A DNA stretch of 64,000 bases, from assembly GCA_013288815.1 (NCBI GenBank), contig JABDBD010000009.1:1-64000 (forward strand). The letters run 5' to 3'. The notes below the pieces were generated by a model that saw nothing but the letters and a program-made list of their open reading frames with translations, ran no database searches and was not told the DNA's origin. Numbering within the stretch: the stretch's first letter is position 1; each line of letters starts with the position of its first letter. Shown in pieces: positions 26,834-36,089 of this stretch. This stretch comes from Gammaproteobacteria bacterium. GTDB taxonomy: Bacteria > Pseudomonadota > Gammaproteobacteria > DSM-16500. The translations under genes were made by a program, and so were the position numbers.

Positions 26834-27703
26834 ATGATAAATCATGTATTATCAAATGTTGACAACAATTTTCCTTTTCTTGGGTTTGGTTTAGGATTGC
26901 GTCCTATTCATTACGATGCGATTCTAGAACAATTGCCCCCAATAGATTGGCTTGAGATTTTGACGGAAAATTATTTAGTCGCTGGCGGTAGGCCATTGCA
27001 TTATCTTGATCGTATTTGTGAACATTATCCTGTCGTTATGCATGGTGTTTCAATGTCATTAGGTAGCACAGATGCCCTTAACATGGATTACTTAGCTCGA
27101 GTAAAAAAGTTGGCTGAACGAATAAAGCCTCAATGGATATCCGATCACTTATGTTGGACAGGGGTAGATGGACGTTATCTGCATGAGTTGTTACCATTGC
27201 CTTATACATCAGAAGCAATAGAACTCGTGGTGTCGCATATTCATCAAGTCCAAGATTTTTTAGGGCAACAAATTTTGATTGAGAATGTTTCTAGTTATCT
27301 AACATATAATCAATCTACTTTTACTGAATGGGAATTTTTAGCGGAAATTGCTAAGCAGGCAGATTGCTATATTTTATTAGATATTAACAATATTTATGTC
27401 AATGCGTTTAACCATCGTTTTGATACACAGGACTACTTAGACGGTATTCCCAAGGATCGTGTGCGCCAAATTCATCTTGCAGGACATGCCCAAAAAGGCA
27501 AATATATTATTGATACGCATGATGCACCTGTTATTGATCAGGTTTGGAATTTATATCGAAAAGCGCTTGAACGATTTGGTTGTATTTCGACGTTAATTGA
27601 GCGAGATGAGAATATTCCTGCTTTATCAGTTTTGTTAGATGAAGTTACTCAAGCTCGCTCAATTGCAAGAGATATTATGTTGATCGATGGTGGTATGTGT
27701 TAA
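26834..27703 (+). CDS. DUF692 multinuclear non-heme iron oxidase (MNIO)-family protein, orphan
   Basis: 289-aa TIM-barrel protein of the DUF692 family. Known members (MbnB and similar) use two or three irons to modify cysteine or Asp residues in ribosomal peptides. Metal-site segments appear intact: MHGVSMSLG (His70), SDHLCW (His105), IENVSSYL (Glu150), LLDINNIYVNAFNH (Asp183, His194), IHLAGH (His214), DTHDAP (Asp227, His229) and LIERDEN (Glu256). No partner DUF2063 gene or Cys-rich precursor is seen in the gap before it or after it, so the substrate is unknown. The start has a weak ribosome site. Confidence 0.88.
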   Translation: MINHVLSNVDNNFPFLGFGLGLRPIHYDAILEQLPPIDWLEILTENYLVAGGRPLHYLDRICEHYPVVMHGVSMSLGSTDALNMDYLARVKKLAERIKPQWISDHLCWTGVDGRYLHELLPLPYTSEAIELVVSHIHQVQDFLGQQILIENVSSYLTYNQSTFTEWEFLAEIAKQADCYILLDINNIYVNAFNHRFDTQDYLDGIPKDRVRQIHLAGHAQKGKYIIDTHDAPVIDQVWNLYRKALERFGCISTLIERDENIPALSVLLDEVTQARSIARDIMLIDGGMC

Positions 27704-27725
27704 ACAACGTTTAAAATGGAACCTT

Positions 27726-28463
27726 ATGAATAATACAACTCACAAAAAAGCCATGTTTTATCGTTGGTTACCCCTAGGGTTGTTAGTCTTATGCATGTTT
27801 TTATTTTTTTATTTTCAACTTTATCATTATTTAAATTTTAAAAGTATACGAGAACATAGACAGTTATACGTCGAATGGACTCACGAAAATTATTTATTAG
27901 CTGTGTGTGGTTTTCTGTTGCTTTATTGTCTCATTATCGCAATTTCTATTCCGGGCGCCATTGTGTTTACCTTTGCAAGTGGATTTCTATTTGGGACATG
28001 GTGGGGAACGTTGTATGTATTAATTGGTGAAACAATAGGTTGTACGTTTACATTCCTTGCTGTCAAGATTTCATTGGGTGAGTGGGTAGAACGAAAAGCG
28101 GGAAAATGGGTAAAAAAAATGGAGAGCGAATTCCGAAAAAATGCATTTAACTATATTATGACATTACGTTTGATTCCCATTCTTCCTTTTTGGTTAGTGA
28201 ATATTGCTGCAGCATTAGTTAAAGTGCGCTTACTAACATTTGTTAGTTCAACATTTTTAGGGATTATTCCTCTGACAGTTATTTATGTTTCGCTAGGCCA
28301 TAGTTTAGGAATTATATTTGATAATCAAGATGCTCCGAATCTTGAAATTCTTTTGCAGCCACATATCTTTTTACCGTTAGTGGGTTTGTCTATATTTGCT
28401 ATGCTACCCGTTCTTTATCAGTACGTAAAAAAGCAAAAAAAAAATAAATTACTTCCTCAATAA
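27726..28463 (+). CDS. TVP38/TMEM64 (DedA-like) inner-membrane protein
   Basis: About 245 aa with about five or six membrane spans. The central VTT-domain signature reads SIPGAIVFTFASGFLFGTWWGTLYVLIGETIGC, followed by RLIPILPFWLVNIAAALVKV. Members of this family are thought to act in lipid scrambling or transport across the membrane. ATG 27726 is preferred; an upstream ATG at 27687 overlaps the DUF692 gene and has no ribosome site. The C-terminal tail is Lys-rich (KKQKKNK). The gene ends with a 7-bp convergent overlap with the YchJ-type gene. Confidence 0.87.
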   Translation: MNNTTHKKAMFYRWLPLGLLVLCMFLFFYFQLYHYLNFKSIREHRQLYVEWTHENYLLAVCGFLLLYCLIIAISIPGAIVFTFASGFLFGTWWGTLYVLIGETIGCTFTFLAVKISLGEWVERKAGKWVKKMESEFRKNAFNYIMTLRLIPILPFWLVNIAAALVKVRLLTFVSSTFLGIIPLTVIYVSLGHSLGIIFDNQDAPNLEILLQPHIFLPLVGLSIFAMLPVLYQYVKKQKKNKLLPQ

Positions 28464-28924
28464 TTTCCACAGCATTTTTTATATTTTTTTGCGCTGCCAC
28501 AAGGACAAGTCTCATTGCGAGAAATTTTTAATGCGGGCTCTGGGATGATTTTTCCATTGACATAATACCAAGTATTATCTTCGCGTGAGAATTCACTGAC
28601 TTCATGTAAGCTATATTTTTTATTGTCTGCAGAATAGTGTGCAATAAACTCAACGATACCTTTATTCCCTTCGGTTTTTGTGTTTTTAATTTCCAGTGCT
28701 AACCAATGCATTTGTTTGGATTGCTGTTCTGCCGACTCTTTATTAAATCCATGAGAAGCAGGTTCCTTCATCGTTTCGGCGATGAACTCAAGGTCGCCAA
28801 TGGTGTAGGCAGAATATCTAGAACGCATAAGCTCTTCAGGAGTTTGCGGTTTTACTTGACCACTAATGAAGCGATTACAACAGTTTTCGAAACTACGATG
28901 AGATCCGCAAAAACATTCTTTCAT
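28457..28924 (-). CDS. YchJ/UPF0225 family SEC-C motif protein
   Basis: 155 aa with a zinc-binding SEC-C motif at both ends: CFCGSHRSFENCC (residues 4-16) and CPCGSAKKYKKCC (near 140-152). Between them is an NTF2-like domain with EELMRSRYSAYTIGDLEFI, the YchJ hallmark. SEC-C zinc fingers occur in SecA and in several protein-binding factors. The function of YchJ itself is not established. Divergent from the Dabb gene. Confidence 0.9.
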   Translation of the reverse strand: MKECFCGSHRSFENCCNRFISGQVKPQTPEELMRSRYSAYTIGDLEFIAETMKEPASHGFNKESAEQQSKQMHWLALEIKNTKTEGNKGIVEFIAHYSADNKKYSLHEVSEFSREDNTWYYVNGKIIPEPALKISRNETCPCGSAKKYKKCCGNY

Positions 28925-29021
28925 GAAATACCTATATGTAATGATGGTGTTGTCTAAAAGAAAGAATTATATTAGGAACTCATTCTTTATGCCGCAAGAT
29001 TAATTTTAAGGAAAAAATTAA

Positions 29022-29333
29022 ATGATTAGGCATACTATTTTGTTTAAACTCAAAGCTGAAGTTCCAAAGCATGAACTTGAGCGTATTTTTACTGATATTT
29101 TGGCGTTAACCAATAAGTTTCACGGAGTCTCTTCGATAACGGGAGGTACCTGTCACTTTCATGAGCAAGATTCTCATCTTTTTTCACATGGTATCTCAAT
29201 TGATTTTGATAATAAGGCAGCTAGAGATGCCTTTTTAAATGATCAACTTAGTTGGCCACCCGTAAAAGATCATATTATGAACATAACAGAAGGAGGATAT
29301 AAGGGCATTATTAATTTTGATTTCAGGGAGTAA
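29022..29333 (+). CDS. Dabb (stress-responsive A/B barrel) domain protein
   Basis: 103-aa single-domain protein starting MIRHTILFKLKAEV, the ferredoxin-like dimeric A/B barrel pattern with a HGISIDFDNKAARDAFL strand-helix unit and the closing HPVKDHI-like segment (WPPVKDHIMNI). Small proteins of this family often bind or cyclise hydrophobic ligands; its role here is unknown. The large repeat protein starts 33 bp later on the same strand, so the two are probably cotranscribed. Confidence 0.82.
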   Translation: MIRHTILFKLKAEVPKHELERIFTDILALTNKFHGVSSITGGTCHFHEQDSHLFSHGISIDFDNKAARDAFLNDQLSWPPVKDHIMNITEGGYKGIINFDFRE

Positions 29334-29366
29334 TCAACAGATAACATTTAAGTGACAGGGTTTGTT

Positions 29367-32300
29367 ATGAAAATAATGGATTTATTGCCTACGACTATTT
29401 CTTATTTAAATGAACTTGTGAAAGACGACACTCATCCAATCAATGTCAATTGGGAAAAAATTGCAGATTTAGAACATATATATGTTCTAGATGCTGAGAT
29501 CACTTTACGAAAACTCAAATATTTAATCAGTACATCCTCTGCTAAAGAAGCAACACCTGAGTCCTTAAAACCCCTTCAAGAATTTCTAGTAGAACGATGG
29601 GAATATGTTCGCCAAACGGATTTATCTTATCCAAGTAATATGTCGTCTCTGACTAATCAGACTTGTTGGGTTTTAGCGAATGAGATATCGAATATTATTA
29701 ACCTCTCCGCATACCAATTATTAATGCCTACAGTCACACATACAGTCAATGAAATTACAGGCAGTGAGTGGAAAAATTTGCAATTATCAGAGTTTGTTTT
29801 AAGTGATGATGATACACGGTTTATAGAAGTCATAGAGTGTTTACAATGTGCAGAAGAAGATTGCATTCTTAAACATACTAGCTTATTTGAGGGAGTACAC
29901 GCAGCCAATATGGCACAGGGCGTGAAACCGTTAAGTGCAGCAGAAGCTTCGCGAGTTATCTCGCATTCTCATGAGACGACTCAATATTTTAGTGCTATCA
30001 AAAATATGTTTGAGATTAAAAATCGTGGTATGACTGTGGGAGCGTTTGTGACTCGTCTAGCGTATCAGTTAGTGGCTGGTGGAGTAAACCCAACAGATCG
30101 AAATGCAAATCACAATGTAACAATAGGGCCTGCAGCCATCGCAGGGATACAAGAATTTAATAATTTTCTCAAAATATTAACACCGCAAGAGAGGGATGCT
30201 CTCTATGGAAGTACTGCTCCTAATTTAACAATGGGCAGAAATTTTATGGTCATATGGTACCGAATATTGAGTCGTGCCGTCATAGATAGAATGATAGATC
30301 TGCCCGAACCAGAGCTGCAGGCTATCATTAATCATTTGGCCCAATTTGAATTTGTCGATGAGCCGTGTATATTATTGCTTGCAATAAATATCAATAGCAT
30401 TTTAGCAAACAACCAAAATCTGTTTACCATCACACCATCAAATGCCCAAAGCAGCCAAATGGGAAATAATATTTTTCAAAACTACGCAGTCTCGAGAAAT
30501 AATACTAAAGACAAATTAAAACAGATTAGCAAAAATTTCTTATTACAATCTAGAGAGTTATATGGCGGTCGGGGTGATTTACGTTTAGTTGAACGTATGC
30601 TAGCTAAGCTAATAGAACAAAATTCTAATGAAGTTATTATAAGTTCACTTCCAGCAAATTATTTAGAAACTGTTCTGAAAAGTTTAGATTCGGCACATCT
30701 AGGAATGTTAATTAAGAACGCGATAAATTTATTGAGTATTTTATTTAAGCTCCCAGCACATGTTGCAAAAGATTTTTTATGGAAACAATTGGGAGATAAA
30801 AATCTTAAAATAATTTTTCCAAATTCTATAGAGTTTAGGTTAGTTTTACAAAACCTGAATTTAGAAAATAAAAAAAGTCTTATCGAGGCTTGTTCTGCTG
30901 AACATTTGCGGTTAATGATGCAAATATTCCTGGATATCAATCCAGTAGTAGAAGTGCTAGACGCGGAGCAGACTCAATTTCTTTTATCTAAATTAGGTCG
31001 AGAGAGCCTGCGCGGGATGATCAGAAACATTAACGATTTAAAAAAGGTTCTGACTCACCATGTTAATCTGCGGAGTATGTTAGATCTGCTTGGCAAAGAA
31101 CATATACAGCAAATGACAAAACAAAGCTATCAATTAAAAGAATTATTGACAGTTTTTGTTAGTAGCGACGTTGATCTATTAATAGATTTTTTAGGAAAGG
31201 AACATCTATGTCAGGCTCTCAATTCCTTTGCGAATTTACAAATTCTCCAAACATTGAGTGATCCAATGCAGGTGAAATTACTCGAGTCAGTGTTTGATGC
31301 TGAATACTATAAACGCCACATCACTATAGGAAGTGATTTGTTGACAATAATGAGGAGTATCAATCAACACAATCAAGAGAAATTGTTATGTAGAATGGAT
31401 CAACGACATTTGCAAAAGTTAATTTCCTCTTGGTATATCTTAAGTCAAATGCTGAATTCTTTGTTACCGAGCAATCAAGCAAACTTGTTGTATCGATACT
31501 TGAGTAGAGAACATTTGCAAAGTATTATTGATGAATCTGTGATAGATAACGCTCGAAATCATTCTAAAGAAACGTTTCAGAATATTTGTTTTTCTGTTGG
31601 TCCTATGCATATAGCAAAAATGACTAACTCGCTGATTACGTTAGGAGCTGTGCTATCACTATTATCTGACACTCAGCAAGATGAATTTATATCTCATTGT
31701 TTTTCCCCTGAAAAAATTGATCAGTTGATTAAAAATCACTTCGAATTAAATTATGTCATGCAGAGTTTTTCAAAGACGGCTATCAAAAAAATTCTGTTCA
31801 AATTATCGGAAGAAAAAGTTTATCAACTAATTGATTCGGTAGATATGCTTGCTAGTGCTATTTCGCGTTATGAAAAGCAAGAACAGGAAAATTTTCTATC
31901 TCAGTTTCGTTATGAGAAGGTATGGAAATTATTATATATCCAAACACACTTAGCTAAATTATTAAAAAACATTCATGAAGACAATAGAATTAAAATAATT
32001 GAAACGTGTGAGCCTAAAAAATTACAACGTATGTTTCAGCAAGCTGTTTTTTTGCCAGAGCTATTAGAATTGCTACCATCTGCAGCACAAATTATTTTTT
32101 TAGATAAATTAGGCGGTCAGAAATTAAATGATCTGTTGATTGGCAACCAAATGTTTTATTATGGTTTAAAAAATATTGATCCATATACTCGTAATGCTAA
32201 AGTTTTTTCAGCGTTATTGCTTGGTCTTGCTAAGGCATATTTAGTACACCTCGATAAAACAATGCCGCATGATCAAGTGTATTTCTCTATAAAATTGGCG

Positions 32301-32555
32301 ACGGAAGAGCTTATTCAGGTGATGGAGGGGAAGAAAAATTCAGAGTGCTTAAGAGAGTATGCATCACAACTCTCACAAGGTGATTTGTTTTTTATTCATA
32401 AACGTTATTTAGGAATAGCAACGATAGCTCCACTTCAAAATATTCTAATAGACCCTATGCGAACTGCTAGACCTAATCCATCTATGTTGTTTACTAGACC
32501 TACGGCAGCTCTATCAGTGCCTGTCATGCAAAATAGTGGTGTCTTTAAGATATGA
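29367..32555 (+). CDS. large 34-residue-repeat protein, unknown function
   Basis: 1,062 aa from ATG 29367; a GTG at 29352 would add five residues. The first ~400 residues are unrecognised helical sequence. From about residue 435 to 935 runs a tandem array of about 15 degenerate units of 34 residues (one of 32), each roughly L-x2-L-x3-HL-x2-LI-x5-L-x2-VL-x6-Q-x2-LL. Examples are LGKEHIQQMTKQ, LGKEHLCQALNS, LSREHLQSIIDE and LSEEKVYQLIDS. No signal peptide or membrane span is seen. Such an alpha-solenoid would bind protein or nucleic acid. The size and array suggest a host-directed effector, but no secretion motif is visible. It ends at a 40-bp palindromic terminator. Confidence 0.8.
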   Translation: MKIMDLLPTTISYLNELVKDDTHPINVNWEKIADLEHIYVLDAEITLRKLKYLISTSSAKEATPESLKPLQEFLVERWEYVRQTDLSYPSNMSSLTNQTCWVLANEISNIINLSAYQLLMPTVTHTVNEITGSEWKNLQLSEFVLSDDDTRFIEVIECLQCAEEDCILKHTSLFEGVHAANMAQGVKPLSAAEASRVISHSHETTQYFSAIKNMFEIKNRGMTVGAFVTRLAYQLVAGGVNPTDRNANHNVTIGPAAIAGIQEFNNFLKILTPQERDALYGSTAPNLTMGRNFMVIWYRILSRAVIDRMIDLPEPELQAIINHLAQFEFVDEPCILLLAININSILANNQNLFTITPSNAQSSQMGNNIFQNYAVSRNNTKDKLKQISKNFLLQSRELYGGRGDLRLVERMLAKLIEQNSNEVIISSLPANYLETVLKSLDSAHLGMLIKNAINLLSILFKLPAHVAKDFLWKQLGDKNLKIIFPNSIEFRLVLQNLNLENKKSLIEACSAEHLRLMMQIFLDINPVVEVLDAEQTQFLLSKLGRESLRGMIRNINDLKKVLTHHVNLRSMLDLLGKEHIQQMTKQSYQLKELLTVFVSSDVDLLIDFLGKEHLCQALNSFANLQILQTLSDPMQVKLLESVFDAEYYKRHITIGSDLLTIMRSINQHNQEKLLCRMDQRHLQKLISSWYILSQMLNSLLPSNQANLLYRYLSREHLQSIIDESVIDNARNHSKETFQNICFSVGPMHIAKMTNSLITLGAVLSLLSDTQQDEFISHCFSPEKIDQLIKNHFELNYVMQSFSKTAIKKILFKLSEEKVYQLIDSVDMLASAISRYEKQEQENFLSQFRYEKVWKLLYIQTHLAKLLKNIHEDNRIKIIETCEPKKLQRMFQQAVFLPELLELLPSAAQIIFLDKLGGQKLNDLLIGNQMFYYGLKNIDPYTRNAKVFSALLLGLAKAYLVHLDKTMPHDQVYFSIKLATEELIQVMEGKKNSECLREYASQLSQGDLFFIHKRYLGIATIAPLQNILIDPMRTARPNPSMLFTRPTAALSVPVMQNSGVFKI

Positions 32556-32567
32556 TAAAATATGCAA

Positions 32568-32607
32568 AGCTATAGTCCTTCAGATAATTATCTGAAGGAC
32601 TATAGCT
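32568..32607. terminator. strong palindromic terminator after the repeat protein
   Basis: A perfect 40-bp palindrome with arms AGCTATAGTCCTTCAGATAA / TTATCTGAAGGACTATAGCT starts 13 bp after the stop at 32555. No long T-run follows, but the stem is very stable. Confidence 0.7.
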
Positions 32608-32621
32608 GTGAAATAATGACA

Positions 32622-32647
32622 AGTGGGGCGTTTTAAAGCGCCCCACT
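32622..32647 (-). terminator. terminator of the small Lys-rich gene
   Basis: AGTGGGGCG and CGCCCCACT form a 9-bp GC-rich stem with a TTTTAAAG loop, just beyond the stop of the minus-strand gene 32655-32753. Together with the palindrome at 32568 it insulates two convergent units. Confidence 0.65.
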
Positions 32648-32654
32648 GTAAAAT

Positions 32655-32753
32655 TTATTTACTCTTTTTTTCTTTCTTAGCAGCACGCTTTTCTTTTAGT
32701 GATTTAGCTGGTTTCTTTTTGATTTCTTTTTTCGATTCTTTACTTTTGCTCAT
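32655..32753 (-). CDS. small Lys-rich protein (32 aa)
   Basis: MSKSKESKKEIKKK followed by PAKSLKEKRAAKK and a Lys-rich end, then TAA. Ribosome site AAGGAGA lies 8 nt before the ATG, and a hairpin terminator follows the stop by 8 bp. That signal set and the strong codon bias to AAA/AAG make it a credible gene although very short. About half of the residues are lysine, with Ala, Glu and Ser, so it is probably a nucleic-acid-binding or unstructured peptide. Function unknown. Confidence 0.65.
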   Translation of the reverse strand: MSKSKESKKEIKKKPAKSLKEKRAAKKEKKSK

Positions 32754-32876
32754 ATGTTATCTCCTTGCAAGGTTATATGACATAACTGAGGTTAAATATT
32801 CAGAATAATCATAGTGGTTATGTCTATTGAAGTCTAGTCTGTTCATCATATTTTATTAACATCTACTTGCTCTTGG

Positions 32877-32907
32877 TTGAAAGACCTTATACGATCCGTT
32901 TTAAAAT
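32877..32907 (+). promoter_or_regulatory. possible promoter of ettA
   Basis: TTGAAA (32877-32882) and TAAAAT (32902-32907) with a 19-nt spacer lie 29 bp before the ettA ATG. The -35 and -10 are good but the spacer is longer than ideal. Confidence 0.3.
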
Positions 32908-32935
32908 TTTAATGCACAAGCTTTGAAGGTATTAT

Positions 32936-34381
32936 ATGGCACAATTTATTTTTACAATGCAGGATGTTGGAAAAGTAGTTCCTCCGAAAAAAGAAATATT
33001 AAAAAAGATATGGTTATCTTTTTATCCAGGCGCAAAAATTGGAGTCCTTGGGTTAAACGGATCTGGTAAGTCGAGTTTGTTAAAGATCATGGCTGGGGTC
33101 GATAAAGAGTTTAATGGTGAGGCACGCCCACAGCCAGGCATTAAAATTGGATATTTATCGCAAGAACCGCAATTAGATCCTAATAAAAATGTTCGCCAAA
33201 ACGTTGAGGAAGGAGTGGGTGAATCTATTACATTATTGAATCGTTTCAATGAGATCAGCATGAAATTTGCTGAGCCTATGAGCGATGATGAGATGAATAA
33301 ATTGCTAGAAGAACAAGGCAATTTGCAAAATGCGATTGATACTGCAGGTGCTTGGGAAGTTGAGCGAAAATTAGAAATTGCTGCGGATGCTTTGCGTCTT
33401 CCTCCTTGGGAAGCGGATGTGACTAAGCTTTCGGGGGGCGAACGTAGACGAGTTGCTTTATGTCGATTACTGTTATCTAAACCGGATATGTTGCTGCTAG
33501 ATGAACCTACCAACCATTTAGATGCAGAAAGTGTGGCTTGGCTGGAACAATTTTTACATGATTATCCTGGGACAGTCGTTGCTGTCACTCATGATAGATA
33601 TTTTTTAGATAATGCTGCTAGTTGGATTTTAGAATTAGATAGAGGAGCGGGAATTCCATATGAGGGAAATTATTCTTCCTGGCTTGAACAAAAAGAAAAA
33701 CGTTTAGAACAAGAGGAACGACAGCAGTCTTCACACCAGAAAGCATTGCAAGCAGAGTTGGAGTGGGTGCGTTCAAATCCCAAAGGTCGTCAAGCAAAAA
33801 GCAAGGCGCGCCTTGCACGTTTTGATGAGCTCAATGCGAAAGAGTTTCAAAAACGCAGCGAAACTCAAGAATTGTATATTCCGCCGGGGCCACGCTTGGG
33901 AGAACTGGTGATTGAAGCTAATAATCTTGGCAAGCGCTTTGGTGATAGAGTTATTTTTGAAAACTTAAATTTTAATATTCCGAAAGGAGCGATTGTTGGA
34001 ATCATTGGTCCCAATGGTGCAGGAAAATCAACTTTATTTAAAATAATCATGGGGCAGGAGACTCCCGATGATGGCGACATTCGCATTGGTGAAACTGTCA
34101 AACTTGCCTATGTAGATCAGAGTAGAGATTTATTAAACAGTCAAAATACGGTTTGGAATGAAATTTCAGAAGGTCAAGATATTATGACTATTGGTACTTT
34201 TCAAATGCCATCCCGAGCCTATGTGGGACGTTTTAATTTCAAAGGAACGGATCAACAAAAATTTATTAAAGAGTTGTCAGGCGGTGAACGTAATCGAGTG
34301 CATTTAGCTAAAGTATTAAGTAGTGGCGGGAATGTATTGCTTCTCGATGAGCCGACAAATGATTTAGATGTAGAAACCTTG
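32936..34381 (+). pseudogene. ettA: ettA 5' part (ABC-F translation factor), disrupted by IS66-family insertion
   Basis: Codons 1-482 of the energy-dependent translational throttle protein. EttA binds the ribosomal E site and gates entry into elongation according to ATP. NBD1 is complete: Walker [10 protein letters not shown], signature [16 protein letters not shown], Walker [16 protein letters not shown]-loop VTHDRYFLD. The P-site linker ([25 protein letters not shown], in two segments) follows. NBD2 has Walker [25 protein letters not shown] and [15 protein letters not shown], and then the reading frame runs into the element. The truncated frame continues 39 foreign codons to a stop at 34501, so the product lacks the NBD2 H-loop. 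Confidence 0.93.
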
Positions 34382-35833
34382 TTGGATTTTCAGCAAAGAG
34401 GAAAAATTAATTTTATGTGCGCCATAAAAATTAAATTCCATGGTATCAGTCATGTTAATTCCAATTTGCTGCAAAACATTAACAAGTTCATCATTGTCTA
34501 ATTGATTTAAATTAGCATAAATTTCTTTTGCTTTATTTTTCGAATCTAAAACATCAATAAACCTAAAAAAATTCAAGGTTAATATCTGGTGCATTTTTGG
34601 AATATTGTATGATAATAACAATGAATTCATTATCTGAGCAGAAGCAATTGGCTGCAAGTTTTTCACCCAAGAATTTGGGTTTGGCGTATTTCCATTAGCT
34701 CTTACTTCCATTGACGAATACCCATCAGGTTTGCCGTAGTTCTCGGTATGTGAAAAATAGAATTTAAAATTTGGTGATTCAACTTCTCTAGTCTTTATTA
34801 ATTCAAGCCCAAAGTCTCTTTGCTTATAGAAAACGCACGGATTATCTTTTGATATTTTATCTAAATCAAATAGAAGTTCTAAACCCTGAGTAGATCGCTG
34901 GTCAATAACGTTTGCTCCTAAACAAATTGCATTTCCATCTCCTTCTTCTTGATCTCCCCAATGCAATGCTGCGGGCCTAAAAGGTAAATAAAACTGCAGT
35001 AAGGTACGGCGTCCATAAAGACAATCGTTAAATATACTTTCAATCGCCGTAGTTGAAGTTAAATGTCTAACTGTTGAGAATAGTTTTACCTTATCCGCAG
35101 CTATCATTAATCTATCGGAAAGGGCTTTGTCCTCACATTTTGGCCTATAGGGTTCGTTAGCTTCTCGTTGTAATATACTAGAATTTTGTTCCGGCCATCT
35201 CTTGTGGAGCCTATGGTCTTCCTCTTTTCTTCTTTTCGTTGCGCGAAAACTTCGTTGCACTTTGAGGACTACATCTTCAACAGGCGATTCTTTTCTTTTA
35301 TGTGTTGCTAAAAATCTCTTAATAACAGTCGTTGTTTGCTTTTCTTTTTCCATAACCGTTAAAGGTACCGTAAATCCAGAAAAAATATGCGCTCTTGGTT
35401 CTGGTAAATATTTTTTAAATAAGGTGATAAGTTTTTCATTATTAGACAAGTAAACATTTTTTATGAAGGTAGGATTTGCAATCTGCAATGGTAATATTTG
35501 TGTACCACTATCCTTAGTGCCGTTTTCCCATGCAAAAACTTCTAAGATTTGTTGTTCTATTAAAGCTAACTGGGCTGATTCTTCTGAAGCTGAAAAATTA
35601 GTAGTAAAAAATCTTTCTATCGAAAACCACAAACGAAATGTTGAGGCCCGATTTGTACATCCCTGCTCATCTACATAATATTTTAGAGATGCATTGTTAC
35701 GAAACTCATTTGTTGAGGTACCAAAAGAGGATTTGATGTACTCTTCTAATAACTCATCAATTTTCTCATGATTATAAGCACGCTGAAGATATTCAGTAAT
35801 TTCTTTAATAATAGCCAGTTCTTTCTCTGTCAC
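34364..35833 (-). CDS. passenger protein of the IS66 element, candidate effector with IQ-like motif
   Basis: About 489 aa; a second in-frame GTG at 35842 gives 492, but GAGGTG lies 5 nt before 35833. Residue numbers here use the 492-aa reading. No family is firmly recognised. Residues 195-205, [11 protein letters not shown], fit the calmodulin-binding IQ pattern (V/IQxxxR-x4-R) with Ala for Gly, inside a basic region 170-216. Residues 258-275, [18 protein letters not shown], followed by [10 protein letters not shown] and later SSMEVRA, recall the His and Glu segments of ADP-ribosyltransferase folds such as DUF4433/DarT. That resemblance is weak. The last five residues (QGFYI) and the stop are encoded by ettA and the target duplication, not the element. 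Confidence 0.75.
   Translation of the reverse strand: MTEKELAIIKEITEYLQRAYNHEKIDELLEEYIKSSFGTSTNEFRNNASLKYYVDEQGCTNRASTFRLWFSIERFFTTNFSASEESAQLALIEQQILEVFAWENGTKDSGTQILPLQIANPTFIKNVYLSNNEKLITLFKKYLPEPRAHIFSGFTVPLTVMEKEKQTTTVIKRFLATHKRKESPVEDVVLKVQRSFRATKRRKEEDHRLHKRWPEQNSSILQREANEPYRPKCEDKALSDRLMIAADKVKLFSTVRHLTSTTAIESIFNDCLYGRRTLLQFYLPFRPAALHWGDQEEGDGNAICLGANVIDQRSTQGLELLFDLDKISKDNPCVFYKQRDFGLELIKTREVESPNFKFYFSHTENYGKPDGYSSMEVRANGNTPNPNSWVKNLQPIASAQIMNSLLLSYNIPKMHQILTLNFFRFIDVLDSKNKAKEIYANLNQLDNDELVNVLQQIGINMTDTMEFNFYGAHKINFSSLLKIQQGFYI
34374..34381. repeat. target-site duplication, left copy
   Basis: AAACCTTG directly precedes the element and is repeated exactly at 38570-38577. Eight bases is the duplication length known for IS66-family transposition. 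Confidence 0.9.
34383..34395 (+). repeat. left terminal inverted repeat of the IS66-family element
   Basis: TGGATTTTCAGCA matches the reverse complement of the right end at 11 of 13 positions. It is also coding sequence for the C-terminus of the passenger gene. Confidence 0.8.
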
Positions 35834-36089
35834 TTCAGTCACCTCTTTTCTCTAGTTGTTTACTCTAAGCTGCAAGTCAAATAAACGGAATAAATTCCAA
35901 AGCTTCGTGATTAGAATGTGAAGAGAAAAACTGTATAATATTCGTAATTGGTACGTAACTTTTCAGTAGGCGCTAATGTTACACTTTTTGTGCAAATAAT
36001 TCAATTTGATTAGAATTTCACGATTTACTCTATTGATTTATATCAATATATTCGCTAATCTTGCCGCCTCTTTTATATGGATAGCTCGC

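Noticed and set aside
28925-29021. PmrA-like box before the Dabb/repeat-protein unit
   Set aside because: TTAATTTTAAGG is present but not as tandem CTTAAT boxes at 11-bp spacing.
29367-32555. Reading the 34-residue repeats as TAL-like DNA-binding repeats
   Set aside because: Only the period matches. There is no repeat-variable di-residue with following Gly-Gly and no conserved LTPEQVVAIAS-like start.
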